Under the pieces are notes generated by a model. The model had not been told where the DNA came from, did no database searches, and worked only from the letters and a program-made list of their open reading frames with translations. Positions 43,001-53,099 of a stretch of DNA of 64,000 nucleotides are shown here, in pieces (the stretch's first letter is position 1; the number at the start of each line of letters is the position of its first letter). Both the position numbers and the translations under genes were made by a program. The stretch is from Craterostigma plantagineum (Eukaryota; Streptophyta; Magnoliopsida; Lamiales; Linderniaceae). The stretch spans positions 9,739,501 through 9,803,500 of the forward strand of contig JAPQWV010000005.1 in NCBI GenBank assembly GCA_027422505.1, read 5' to 3'.

Positions 43001-45877
43001 TCATGCGCTTAAAGGGAATGTGGTTTCTAAATCAGATTGTGTCGGTTCTAATGTAGCTTTCCCTTTGTCATTTGTTTGATGAGGCGGGATTTTGGTTTTT
43101 CTAACCCATATTTTCCTAACTTGTGCTTGCATGTATGGTGCCTTATACATGTATTGGCGTGGGGGATGCGGTTGTTGTTTTCGTGCTTCGTTTTTGGTCG
43201 CCTTTGGCTTGCGAGCAGTAGATGAGTTTGCGTTTGACGACGAGAGACGTTTTCGCTTATCCTTAGGTTTAGGCGAGATGGGAGAACTCAAAGACGTCGT
43301 AGAGGAGGTTCGCTTGCGTGGTCGGAGTTTTGCGTGTTCATGTGTTTCATATTCATGAAAGCGTGGGAGAACAAAGTCATTGCAGCAGCACATAGACATA
43401 AGCTTGGAAAAAGAAAGGTAAGTTTTGGCAACATAATTGTCTTGGACCTTAGGATATTGGGATTCAGTACATAAAGAGGAAAGACGAATATAGGATGGTC
43501 TTTTCATCTTGTCATCGAAGAGCGGGTTCTCCTTTATTTCATACGAACTCCCTTCCAGAGACGTCGAACTCATATTCCCTGTATCCATAAGAATACGCGA
43601 GTTAGTGTTAGAACATGTGTTAGCTTCAGGAGTCATCTTCGCCGTCCTCTTACATTTACATGTTTGAGAATCGGGTACTTGACTCGACGTAGAAGGTTTG
43701 TTCGTATTGTGAAATTGTTCTAGGGTAAAGATTTTGTTAAGTAGATCTTCTCGCTCTTTTGCAAAGGCTTTCCGCTCTACTTCTATGGTTCGTTCTAGTT
43801 CTGCTATGATCAGGAGTTTCTCTGGGACATAGATGCGAGAGAGTGCTTCTCGAAAAGCGATTTCCTGTTCTTCGATTTGGAACTGAGACTTGATGTCTTC
43901 AGATAGTGAAGGCTTTTTAGTCTTATCACTAGCATTCAAGTCAGTGTAGTCGTACGCGTTTCTGCCCAGAGAATGTTCTCTTCCCTTTTTTCTTCCGAAA
44001 GGACAACGGAGGAGGATCTTACAAACGGCATGAGCTGTGAGGGAGTACCCTTCTTCGTTTGTAGGAATGATGTACTGTACATGTTATACCTTTTAACAAT
44101 TAGCGGCGTTGGATCGCAGTTGCTGGCCAGGCCGATTCCCATCCGGGCGTCGTAGAATTCTGTTTCAACTGGTTGGTTCAATAGGCATAAGATGTGTGCG
44201 GCCTTTTTCCTGAGGTGGAGTTGCTCTTCAAGTTCTTTCACCTTGCGGTATAGCCTAACTCTTTCCTTCGTAAGCAGTTCATATTGGGAGGCCGTCAGGA
44301 GGCGAGAAGTTTCACATGAACTGATGGCTAGTGTAGTTTCCTTAACCTTAGTCTCAGTTTGTTTGTTCTTGCTTTGCAGACGTTTGACTAACGCTTCAGA
44401 GGCCATTAGACGTTCGTTTGCACAAGCGAGCTCTTCAACTTTTAGACTAAGTAAGGCATAGTTGTTTTCAAATTTTAGCTTAAGTTCATTATAATCCTTA
44501 GCATCTACGGTGGGTTTGTTAATGGTGTGTCGGTGATTATACACATCATCGAGTTGTGAGATTCGTACCTCAGACTCGGCGCTGGTGGGAGTCTTAGCTG
44601 TGTTCTCATCGGTGTTACCCATCTCCTCGTCCTCGTCCTGTTCGACCAGCCTTGCCATGCAGCAATCTTCATCCTTAGGCTCCTCGTCTTCTGAAGTGTC
44701 GTTCACCCACTCAGCCTCTTCGGTGAGAAGAACTTTCCCACTTTCCATTTTGCGGGTCAATCTGGCCTTACGGTCGTAGTAGCCAGAGTCCTTGACGCGT
44801 GGTGCGTGGCATTCCCTGGCAAAGTGGCCTGACTTTCCACATCGAAAGCACTTCACAGACTTTAGAGGTGCTGATTCCTCCTCTTTCTTTGTTGGTTTAG
44901 CTTCCTCCGTGGGAGTGGTCTTTTTGGTGCCGCTAAAGGTTCTTTGGCGATTGGAGGAGGATGAGGATTTTTTCCCGATCTTCTTTGAGACTAACTTGGT
45001 GAGCATTGCCAGTTGCTTGCGTAGATCACGAACATCTTCATCAGATTCTGAATCAGCTTCGGATCCTGAAGAGGTGTCAGATACAGCAGCTGGTAGCTTC
45101 CCTTTGTTCTGTTTGGTCTTAGTGACGGAAGGTCGTTCATTGGTCTTGTTCGAGAGGAGGGCAAGTGGGTCGACTCGAGTGTTAGTGGACTGAGGTTGCA
45201 CGTAAGGAGCATAGGCAGACAGACTGTCGTAGAGAGCATGGTGGATGTGTTAGAGAGGTCCTTACTCTGAATCATCATCACTATTGCATTGCCCCAATGT
45301 GGTTTGAGGCTACCAAGGAAGCGGTTGTTGATATCGAATTTGTCCCTCGAGATCCTGGCTTTCTTGAGTTTATTGATGACCTTCAAGTATCGGAGGATGT
45401 GTCACGCAGTTCCTCTCCTTCATAGGCCTGGAAGTGTTCATACTGCGAGAGACATGCTGATTTCCTCCCTTGAGCACTCTCAGTTGTGCCTGCCATAATT
45501 TCCACGAGTTCATCCCATATTTCCTTAGCAGTTGTGCAGCACTCAATGTGAGCGTAGACCTCGTTTCCCATAGCCTGGAAGAGATATCCTTTGGCAGTCT
45601 CATCGGCCTGTACGCGAGCCTGTTCATCCTCATTGATGGGACCTCTTGGAGTGCGGCGTTCATCCATGGGAGGGTTTGCGTTTGGCTGTGCAGGGATGAT
45701 TGTCCAGAACTGTGCTGGGCCGTTGAAGATGGAGTCCAGAAGGTATTGAGAGAATGGTGCGCCTTTGTTCCTGATGAACGTGAGGAACCGGTTTGTCCAT
45801 ATGCTGTAGTCGCCTTGTCGCAGCATCGGAGGCCTTGTGTCGGAGCCCACTGTTGAGATGTCATTCGTGGTAGACAT
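43001..45877 (-). pseudogene. Copia E gag with zinc knuckle, frameshifted
   Basis: ATG at 45877. The first 164 codons give a copia Gag core (LRQGDYSIWTNRFLTFIRNKG, QAMGNEVYAHIECCTTAKEIW). After a shift near 45400, YLKVINKLKKARISRDKF continues. After another near 45250 the frame runs to 43936, with the CCHC knuckle CFRCGKSGHFARECHAP near 44850 (C-x2-C-x4-H-x4-C), an acidic stretch and a long coiled-coil region. A third shift near 43980 leads into 43939-43001, Ser/Lys-rich. Gag assembles the particle and the knuckle binds RNA. Three shifts make a full-length product unlikely without recoding. Confidence 0.8.
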
Positions 45878-45899
45878 GGTTGGTGCAGTCGAATTGTCC

Positions 45900-47315
45900 G
45901 TGGTTTTGATCTTGTATAGATAAGAGAGTTAGTAACGAACGAGATGAGAAATATGAGTTTAACGTGTAGAGTTTTGAGAAGAAAATTGTTTAAAGAATTT
46001 CTTAGAACTAAGTGAGCGTGTGTGATGGTCGATAATGTATGAAGGGAAAATATATCTTGAAATTAGGAGAAGTTCTAGAGATTTAAAAACGAGATTTGAG
46101 ACGAGAAAAAATATTTTATGTCAAAAGTGGTCTAGGGTGATAGGACTAAAGTGTAAGGATCAAATCTTTAATAAATTTGAGAAAGATTTAACTCGAGAAA
46201 ATTTTAACCCTAGAAAAATTTAACACGTTAGAAAATTCGCAAGTTGAAGAGACGTGATTGTATGGCGAACTATCCGAGAATTTGTGTGTTGAGAAATTTC
46301 AGTGTTTGTGCGTTTTAAAGAGGAATTATCGGAAGAAAAATTCTCAGTTGGAAAATTTCTCGGATTTTAAAGTTTCGCATGAAAATTTCGCAAGTTGAGA
46401 ATTTTAAAGCTTCGCAAGAAAATTTCGCATGTTATAAGAATTTCGCATCGAGAGTTGAAGTGTGGTTTTGAAAGACTTTCTCAGTTTCAAAAATTTTGAC
46501 TTAGAAATATTTCTTAGCTTTTGAAAGTGAGCAGTTGAGGAAATTCTTGAGATGAAATTTCGCAAGTTACGAAAATTTCGCGGTTTAAATAAATTCTTGA
46601 AATGAGATTTCTCGCATATGGAATTTCTCGGATTATGAAGAGTAAGCAAATTTCGCAGATGAAAGTTTCTCGGATTTTGAAAGTAAACAGTTGCGAAAAA
46701 ATGCTAAGTGAAAGTTTCGCGGTTTAAAAATTCTCGGATTTTGAAAGTAGGCAGTTGCAAAAAAATGCAGTATAAGTGAAAGTTTCGCGGTTTAAAATAA
46801 ATTCTCGGGATCAACTTTCGCGGATATGGAAATTTCGCGGACTTGAACGATTAAGCACAAAATTTCGCGGTCAAGAACGATCTTAGTACTGTTCCATTGC
46901 TTTCACGCGTTTTGCCAGAAAATCGTCCCGTTCTTGCTCAAATCTCATCCAAAATCGCTCAAACTTGATCTTAAACTTCAGAAATTCTTCCCTAAACACA
47001 TAATCGACCGATTTGTGAGCTAAAAACAACAAGAAATAGGTCAAATCGACCAAAAACAGAGAATGGCCGAGATGTCCTTTTCTGAAAAGATTTTGCTTCA
47101 ATCTTGCTCAAAACTCGTTAAAACTGATCCAAAGGTGTTTAAAACATCTTAGGCATAGAATCGATCTGGGGGAAGGTTTTAAACACAAAAACAAAGCATA
47201 AATACCCCAAAACGAGCTCAAAATGCCCGAAAGTGATTTTTATCCAAAAACACCTTTGATCTTTCTTGGAATCGAACGAAACTGGATTCAAATCAATGCA
47301 GATCGATCCACGTTT
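45900..47315 (-). other. Untranslated leader of copia E
   Basis: About 1.4 kb between PBS and gag. At 46200-46870 TTTCGCA, TTTCGCGG and TTTCTCGG recur many times, the same motif class as in the post-pol spacer. Near the gag end the minus strand has TACTAAC (45934-45928), then a pyrimidine-rich run and AG at 45912-45911, a possible 3' splice site 35 nt upstream of the gag ATG. Confidence 0.55.
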
Positions 47316-47327
47316 GCTCTGATACCA
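47316..47327 (-). other. Primer-binding site of copia E
   Basis: Minus strand TGGTATCAGAGC, two bases from the 5' LTR end. Initiator tRNA-Met type. Confidence 0.95.
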
Positions 47328-47329
47328 CT

Positions 47330-47625
47330 TGTGGTCCCGATTGCACCAAACAAGGAATCAAAGAGGCTTTAATGGAATGAAAAGGGAGAGGATCTCACCT
47401 TCAAGTGTGTGTATTGTGTGAAAAATAGGATAAGCCTTTTGATCTTTGATTGCTTTCAAAAGTGAGTTGGTAAAACCTTATATACCACATTAACCCTAGG
47501 TATATTAAGGCCCAATCACTAAATATTAACTAATTACATTATAGTCCAAAGCTCAAGCTAAAGGATAATTACAAAATAAATCCCAAGACTTAAACTATTG
47601 ACACAATCTATTAAATATCCTAGCA
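47330..47625 (-). repeat. 5' LTR of copia E
   Basis: 296 bp, the same as 33337-33633 except one T missing at the start (TGTGGTCCC) and A to G near the end (CCTAGCA). Confidence 0.95.
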
Positions 47626-47630
47626 GTGGG

Positions 47631-48106
47631 GCCTCCCGAGCTACGGACCCCTGCGCGCGCGTGTTGCCTTTAGTTCCTAAGCCTCGGGCCCTGATTGTGA
47701 TGAGATGAGTTGAGTTGATGATGAGATATGATAAAAGAGTCGAGCGTGCATTTTGTGAGATGTGTCGAGTTTGGGATGTGAGAGCATTTGCATTCATGCA
47801 TATTTTCATCTACTGGGCAAAAGCTCGGGGTTTACGTGTGTAGGTAAGACGGCTGATGGCGGTGACTCCACGGACTTTTGAGGGCGGCGCAGTACATGGG
47901 ACGCGACCTGTGGAACGAGTTTATGTTTCGTGTTTTTATTGGGCTTCGGCCAAATGAATCAAAATGTGTTTGGGTTTGAACTTATGGATTTAGACATCGA
48001 ACGTATTTGTATTATTATATTTTAAAAGTTTTAATTAAATGGGTTTTCCGCTGCTTACGCTGCAAAAATCCGCCAAAATACGTATCTAGGAAGTTGGGTA
48101 GTTACA
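47631..48106 (+). repeat. Solo gypsy LTR, right part
   Basis: Continuation of 30807-33336 after copia E. It contains CTACTGGGCAAAAGCTC, CTTTTGAGGGCGG and GGGTTTTCCGCTGC, with counterparts at the same relative place in the LTRs at 8387 and 11581. It ends GGTAGTTACA, then the GCTGC duplication. Confidence 0.85.
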
Positions 48107-48111
48107 GCTGC

Positions 48112-49503
48112 TCTCGGGAAAGTCCCTGTGAAGGGCGACTTGGTCATCTTTCCAAGCATACAAGATTCGCAAGTCGGATAGAGATCAGACCCGAGCGGCT
48201 TAATAACGCCGGTTGTTTCCAACTCAAGAATCTTCTGTTCTCCAGCATGACCGAGTCGAAGATGCCACTGCAGTCTCTAGTTCGACTCCAAATTTCGTTT
48301 GTTGGTGATTGTATTTACAGATTTTGTTTTATCTTCGACATTTAGATAATACAATCCATTCAGTAAACTTGCACTTCCGACGCAATTATTTTCAAAATAA
48401 ATTTTGCATATATTATTACTAAAACAGAACTACTAATCGTTCGGCTCAAAACGGGAATAGAAACAATATTCTTAAGCCCCTTGGGCAAAACTGAACAATT
48501 GAAAAGCAGTAAACTATGTTTAGTAGATAAAACGTGAGTCTTGATCTAATGTGGGTCGCCGGCACACTATGTCCGCTTCCTACGTTGATCATGATCTCTC
48601 GGTCCGCCAGCTTCCTAATTCGTTCCTGACCCTAGTTCGAAACACAGATGTGAGCACTAGCTCCCGAGTCTAAGATCCACGAAGCGGAATATACCGTCAT
48701 AGAACAACTAGTTTCTAAAACATAAAGTTCTTTAGATGAGGCGGATAGCTTCGGCAATCACGCTACCAATGGACAAGCTCATTGCAGTGAAGGCATTTGT
48801 CCGCCGGCTTTGCGCCTTTAAACACGTTCTTCTTGGCCTTGCCTTTTGAAATTCGTCATTTGGGCTTAGTGGACATGTCCGACTTTTTCTTTCTACTCGA
48901 CCTCCGAGTCTTAGAATGCGCAACAAGAACAACTTCCTTTCCTTTCACCTTCTTCAACTGAGTCTGTGCCGCCGTCAACTGGTTCATCAACCCAGTCAAT
49001 GTCATCTCGGCCTTGTTCTGATTAAAATTAACAATAAACGAATTAAAGGAAGGTGGGAGCGACTGAAGTATGAGATCGTTCTTTATCCATGACAATGTCC
49101 AGTGTCTCGAGTCCTTCAATCCAATCGATCATCTTGAGCACATGCTCTCCGACGTCACTACCTTAGCCATTTTGCAATGAAATAGTTGCTCCGTCAGGGA
49201 ATAGCGATCACTCCTAGAATGTTCGCCAAAAATCTCCTTCAAATGAGGCAAAATGGCGTCAACTTCCATTTCCGAGTGAGTGCTCTGCAACTCATTGCTC
49301 ATGGAAAGAAGTACATAGCCGTTGACCTTTGGCTCGTCTATCTGCCATTTGGGATACGTAGCCCAATACTCGTCACTCGCATTAGCCCTTGGGACTTGCG
49401 GTACGGAGGAAAGAAGTACTATCCTCAGGTTATGAAGCCAGTCCACGTAGTTTGGTCCCACCAAACAGTTTCTCTCAAGCAGCATAATAATAATGTTCGT
49501 CAT
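48112..49503 (-). pseudogene. Copia B gag and start of pol
   Basis: ATG at 49503. Minus-strand codons give a copia Gag N-terminus (LVGPNYVDWLHNLRIVL, DEYWATYPKWQIDEPK, YVLLSMSNELQ). After shifts come MTLTGLMNQLTAAQTQLK and a basic KKVKGKEVVLVAHSKTRR stretch (48990-48900). The zinc-knuckle and protease regions near 48850-48600 are decayed, and 48200-48112 is pre-integrase-like. It continues at 30806 after removing the nested insertions. Confidence 0.7.
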
Positions 49504-50043
49504 TGCAGTAAATAGTAAGAAACGTAAAGCTGCAGAAAATAAAGATCTAATTTAGGTTTATCTCATCATTCATCAAGCGCAAAATAAGGACTTTTCGTCC
49601 ACTATTTCTCCCGAAAAACTATCCTCCCGAGAAGAGTTTCGGAAACCTCGTTGAAAGTTTCATAGTGGAGTTGATGCCCCCGACTCGACTAGACTCGCCT
49701 TAGCCTTTAACGCAATATTTGGCTCATCTAATCTTATCGAAGTCATGTCAAATGCAAACTTATCTAATAAGAGTTTCAACTATCTTTGTCTCAATCATTG
49801 ACCCTCACAGCTAACCCTGCTTATTGGGTATAACTGCCTAAGTGCGACCTATCAACTAATGCTCAAATTGCACAGAATGTACCGCTCCTTGCTGCCATAC
49901 ACTTCGTGGGGTGCGGACTGGTATGACGAACAGCGTCCAAGACGCACTCGAGATGCTAACAGCGGGGCAGGATATATATAAGAGCACAACCTCTCGCAGT
50001 ACGGTGCTGGTTCGGGGACGAACCAGACGGAAGCTGGTGGGCA
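49504..50043. other. Unresolved LTR-like and junction DNA
   Basis: 49504-49849 lies upstream of copia B gag and could be its leader and 5' LTR, but no PBS is visible. 49850-50043 precedes the 5S-bearing LTR and ends with GGTTCGGGGACGAACC and a purine run, reminiscent of the gypsy tail before a 3' LTR. Confidence 0.35.
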
Positions 50044-50509
50044 TGTGACGCCCGGGGACGATGAGGGCGGGGAGTGATCGCCGGTGCCAGAGAGGTGCAC
50101 GGACAAGGAGCGGCTGCTGGCAGGCTTCTAGGCGAAGGGGTACATGAACGAACCGATCCGACACCAGAATGAGAGGGGATCCTGAGACTGACAATTATGG
50201 GCGTGTCAGGCTAAGAATCGTATAAGAGAATTGATAGTACTACTCATATCACCATGGTCGACCAACCTTTTCGGGAGTCCATCGATGGAAACTCCAAAGT
50301 TAAGCGTGCTTGACTTGGGGCAATCTAGGGATGGGTGACTCCCTGGGTAGTTTGCCCAGGGTACGTGTGAGCGAGGACGAAGCACGCTTAAAGGTTAAAT
50401 GGTGATACAGTGGGGCCAGACTATCAGTCGGAGTGTGGTGGGCCCAACCCCACTGGTCACGGTAGGGACCGATGCAACAGTGACACCCGGTATGGGACGG
50501 GATGTTACA
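50044..50509 (+). repeat. Gypsy-like LTR carrying a 5S rRNA-derived segment
   Basis: 466 bp starting TGTGACGCCCGG and ending GATGTTACA, followed by GG and a perfect iMet PBS. A 5S-like block lies inside (50287-50365). LTRs that contain 5S sequence are known from the Cassandra TRIM family. Here the DNA after the PBS resembles the PBS side of the gypsy-type element at 8388, with a short gag-like start. Only one LTR copy is seen. Confidence 0.7.
50287..50365 (+). other. 5S rRNA-like block with internal-promoter boxes
   Basis: GTTAAGCGTGCTTG (50299-50312) equals the box A region of plant 5S rRNA. GGGATGGGTGACTCCCTGGG (50328-50347) matches the intermediate element and box C apart from one base change. 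The A to C spacing is about one base shorter than in 5S genes. The 5' third of 5S is only weakly recognisable. I infer a captured RNA polymerase III promoter, not a working rRNA gene. Confidence 0.75.
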
Positions 50510-50511
50510 GG

Positions 50512-50523
50512 TGGTATCAGAGC
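50512..50523 (+). other. Primer-binding site after the 5S-bearing LTR
   Basis: TGGTATCAGAGC two bases after the LTR end. The following TTCTATAGACTGTCCAT resembles 8411-8430 of the non-coding gypsy-type element. Confidence 0.85.
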
Positions 50524-50663
50524 TTCGGTCACAGGTTCTATAGACTGTCCATACACACACACCCGAAAGCGCGGAAGCGGCCTTGCAAGTAAGTGATTAT
50601 GTTTATGTAAACTTTTGTGTTGCATAATTTATTGGCCTTATGACCTTCAGGATAGATTAAGAA

Positions 50664-50732
50664 TGATGGTGAGAACGAGAGGAGAAAGTAGTGGCGGTCA
50701 TGATCAGAACAGGGCAAATACGACTGCAGATT
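50664..50732 (+). pseudogene. Gag start fragment fused to copia RNase H
   Basis: ATGGTGAGAACGAGAGGAGA begins a short gypsy-like Gag N-terminus of about 23 codons. At about 50732 the frame passes directly into copia RNase H. This is a chance in-frame junction of two elements. Confidence 0.5.
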
Positions 50733-51073
50733 CCACCACTGAGGCAGAGTATATCGCAGCTTCAGAAGCAGCCAAAGAGGGTGTTTGGATACGCAAGTTT
50801 CTGGAGGAACTACAGGTGGTACCTAGCATCGTGGATCGCCCGCTGCCATTGTGGTGCGACAACAGCGGGGCTATTGCACAAGCTAAGGAACCACGTGCTC
50901 ACAGTAAATCCAAACACATAGAGAGAAAATACCACGTGCTGCGTGGGTTTGTTGAAAATGGCTCAATAGCCATGCAGAAAATCACCTCTGTAGAGAATGT
51001 AGCGGACCCGTTCACGAAGCCACTGCCACAGGCAGTGCTCGATCGACACCTCGATAGAATGGGGTGGCATTAG
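50733..51073 (+). pseudogene. Copia H RNase H fragment
   Basis: The last 113 codons of a copia pol: STTEAEYIAASEAAKEGVW, then LPLWCDNSGAIAQAKEPR, KHIERKYHVLRGFVENG and VADPFTKPLPQAV, ending at a stop 15 bp before the LTR. The catalytic TEAEY and D-N-S residues are present. All upstream pol is missing. Confidence 0.85.
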
Positions 51074-51087
51074 TGCAAGTGGGAGAT

Positions 51088-52969
51088 TGTTGAGGTATAT
51101 GCCCTAGATGCCGCACGAGGACTGGGAGTACGAGGGCAATTTGCTAGTTTTGTAGTGTTTAGTGATGTAATTTGATTACTTCTATTAATGGAATGACTTT
51201 ATTCATCATTAGTTAATTATTGGATGAATAAATTAAAAGGCAAATTATTAATTAGTCTAAAGATTTCACCTTGCAGTCTGGGTGGATAAGACAAATTAAT
51301 AAAATCCAAATATTGGCAGTTCAGTTACTGATTCTGTGGGGACAGAGAGGGGCACCAGTAAGCTGAGATACTGCAATATTAAAATAGTCCACAAGTCTAA
51401 GTCTCCAGTAGGGTGACTGGAATGACACGTACGACTTGTTTGTCGATGGGTCCAATATGGTTGTGCCAACCATTCACTTGGGAAGTGGGAGCCCATGACA
51501 ATGATATAAAATGAATCAGGGGATTATCTGTATTTGGACACTGACTCGTAATCGAACGATCACACGCTTGGATTGTCCTTGATCGATCGATTGATTGTAG
51601 TAGTATGCGTGAACCTTAGACCGAAAGGGTTAACTTGGGGTTGATCTTGAGGTCTTGACTTGTCACTAGTTTGCTAGGCCCATCTTGCCGGTGGCATGGG
51701 TCAGCGGCGAAATGCGGCCTTGACGTTTTGATGTGATTGCCGGTTGAACCACGGAGCGGTTTACGGTCTCGATTAAATTAGAGGTTAACGTCTTATGGCA
51801 AGTTTAATGTGCGGGAAGTTATCCAAGTCTCTGGCCAGAGCATATAACTGACTCACGATAGTCGTGAAGTGCAGTTTCAGAACTTTCACCGACATAAACG
51901 ACATAGAGTCGAGTTCTGTAAGTTTGACTATGCGTGACTTTCACTCGATCGGAACAAACGTAAAGGGTTTATACGTATGACGAAAATCTACAGTCGGTTC
52001 ATGGATTATGATCAGATCAAATTCATAGTCAACTTGGGATCTGTTCGGTACCACGGGGCTGGCTAGGTGAATACCGAACTCCTAGATACCTCATGGGTCG
52101 GTTGAGACGAACCAAGAGAGTCGGGCTTAAAAAGGGCAACCGATACAACGTCGTCATCAGAGAGAGAGACAAGGCTAGATCCTAGATTGTGACATTAGGG
52201 TTTGGGGCTTGGCCAAAACCTTGATTGGCCGAAAATACTAAGTTTGACTAGTGAAGGGTAAAATGGTATTTTCACCTCACGATATATTTTGAAATAAAAT
52301 ATTTGATATTGAATATTTAGTATATGATTTAAATTAGATTTACATCTTTATTATTTTCTTAGAGAAATAATATTGTTTAATTTGGAATTGAATAATGTAT
52401 ATCGGATATATATATAAGTTTCGAATTTTTATTAGATAAAATTTCAAAAATTATTAAATATATTTATGTTGGATATTATATATTTGAAATATACTAAATA
52501 TGATATTTTAATTAATTAAGGTTTTGGATATTTAATTAATTAAATATAAAGTTTAAATTTTGAATTCATTACTTGGTAAAACGAAGACTTGGTAAAAGGG
52601 GAGGTTTGAGGATTTTTTTCCACCCACTTTAACTTATTTTTGGCTAATCCTAAGAGGTATAAAGAAGGATTGTCGAGATCCTAAAGTGAGTGGAAGCTAA
52701 ATTTTCGAAATACAAGCCAAAGAGAAAAAAAAACTAAGAGTTTTCTCCTTTCACCACTTTCTCTCTCGCACTCTCTCTCTCGGGGGCAGCAAGCAGTTCG
52801 TTCTTGTCCTAGCCGCACATGAAAGAACAACTGCGACGTAGTAAGGTGCCGGCGTGATGATCTTGCGCAAAGAAGGCTTCCCGTTCGTGTGCTTTTGGCG
52901 TAGGAGAGGGGCACTACGCCTCCGGGATTCGAAGGATTCGAAGGTAGCCATCGTCAAGAGATTTCAACA
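51088..52969 (+). repeat. 3' LTR of copia H
   Basis: Starts TGTTGAGGTATATG just after the polypurine AAGTGGGAGAT and ends ATTTCAACA, with matching TGTTG/CAACA termini, 1882 bp. It is followed by GGTATCATGGCTG, a PBS-like sequence normally found after a 5' LTR. Confidence 0.7.
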
Positions 52970-53099
52970 AGGTATCATGGCTGATCCTTTATCTCTTTAT
53001 GTCAATACGTTCTCGTGTTTGTAGCCGAGCGATCTTGGATAGGCGGGAAACCCCGTAAAATTTTAAAATTCCGCCGTTCTAGGAACGTGGGTCCAGGGA

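Larger units (their letters stand above)
33337..47625 (-). mobile_element. Copia E: young 14.3-kb element with extra post-pol protein
   Basis: The LTRs (33337-33633 and 47330-47625) differ by one substitution and one indel. GTGGG at 33332-33336 and 47626-47630 is a perfect target-site duplication. Minus-strand order: LTR, PBS, 1.4-kb leader, gag with zinc knuckle (45877-43001), protease and integrase (42938-41178), RT and RNase H (41436-39613), polypurine-like array and CpG-motif spacer (39530-37370), extra ORF (37327-33692), PPT, LTR. Gag and pol contain several frameshifts despite the recent insertion. Confidence 0.95.

Noticed and set aside
50287..50365. Functional 5S rRNA gene
   Set aside because: The first third is poorly conserved, box spacing is altered and it lies inside an LTR.
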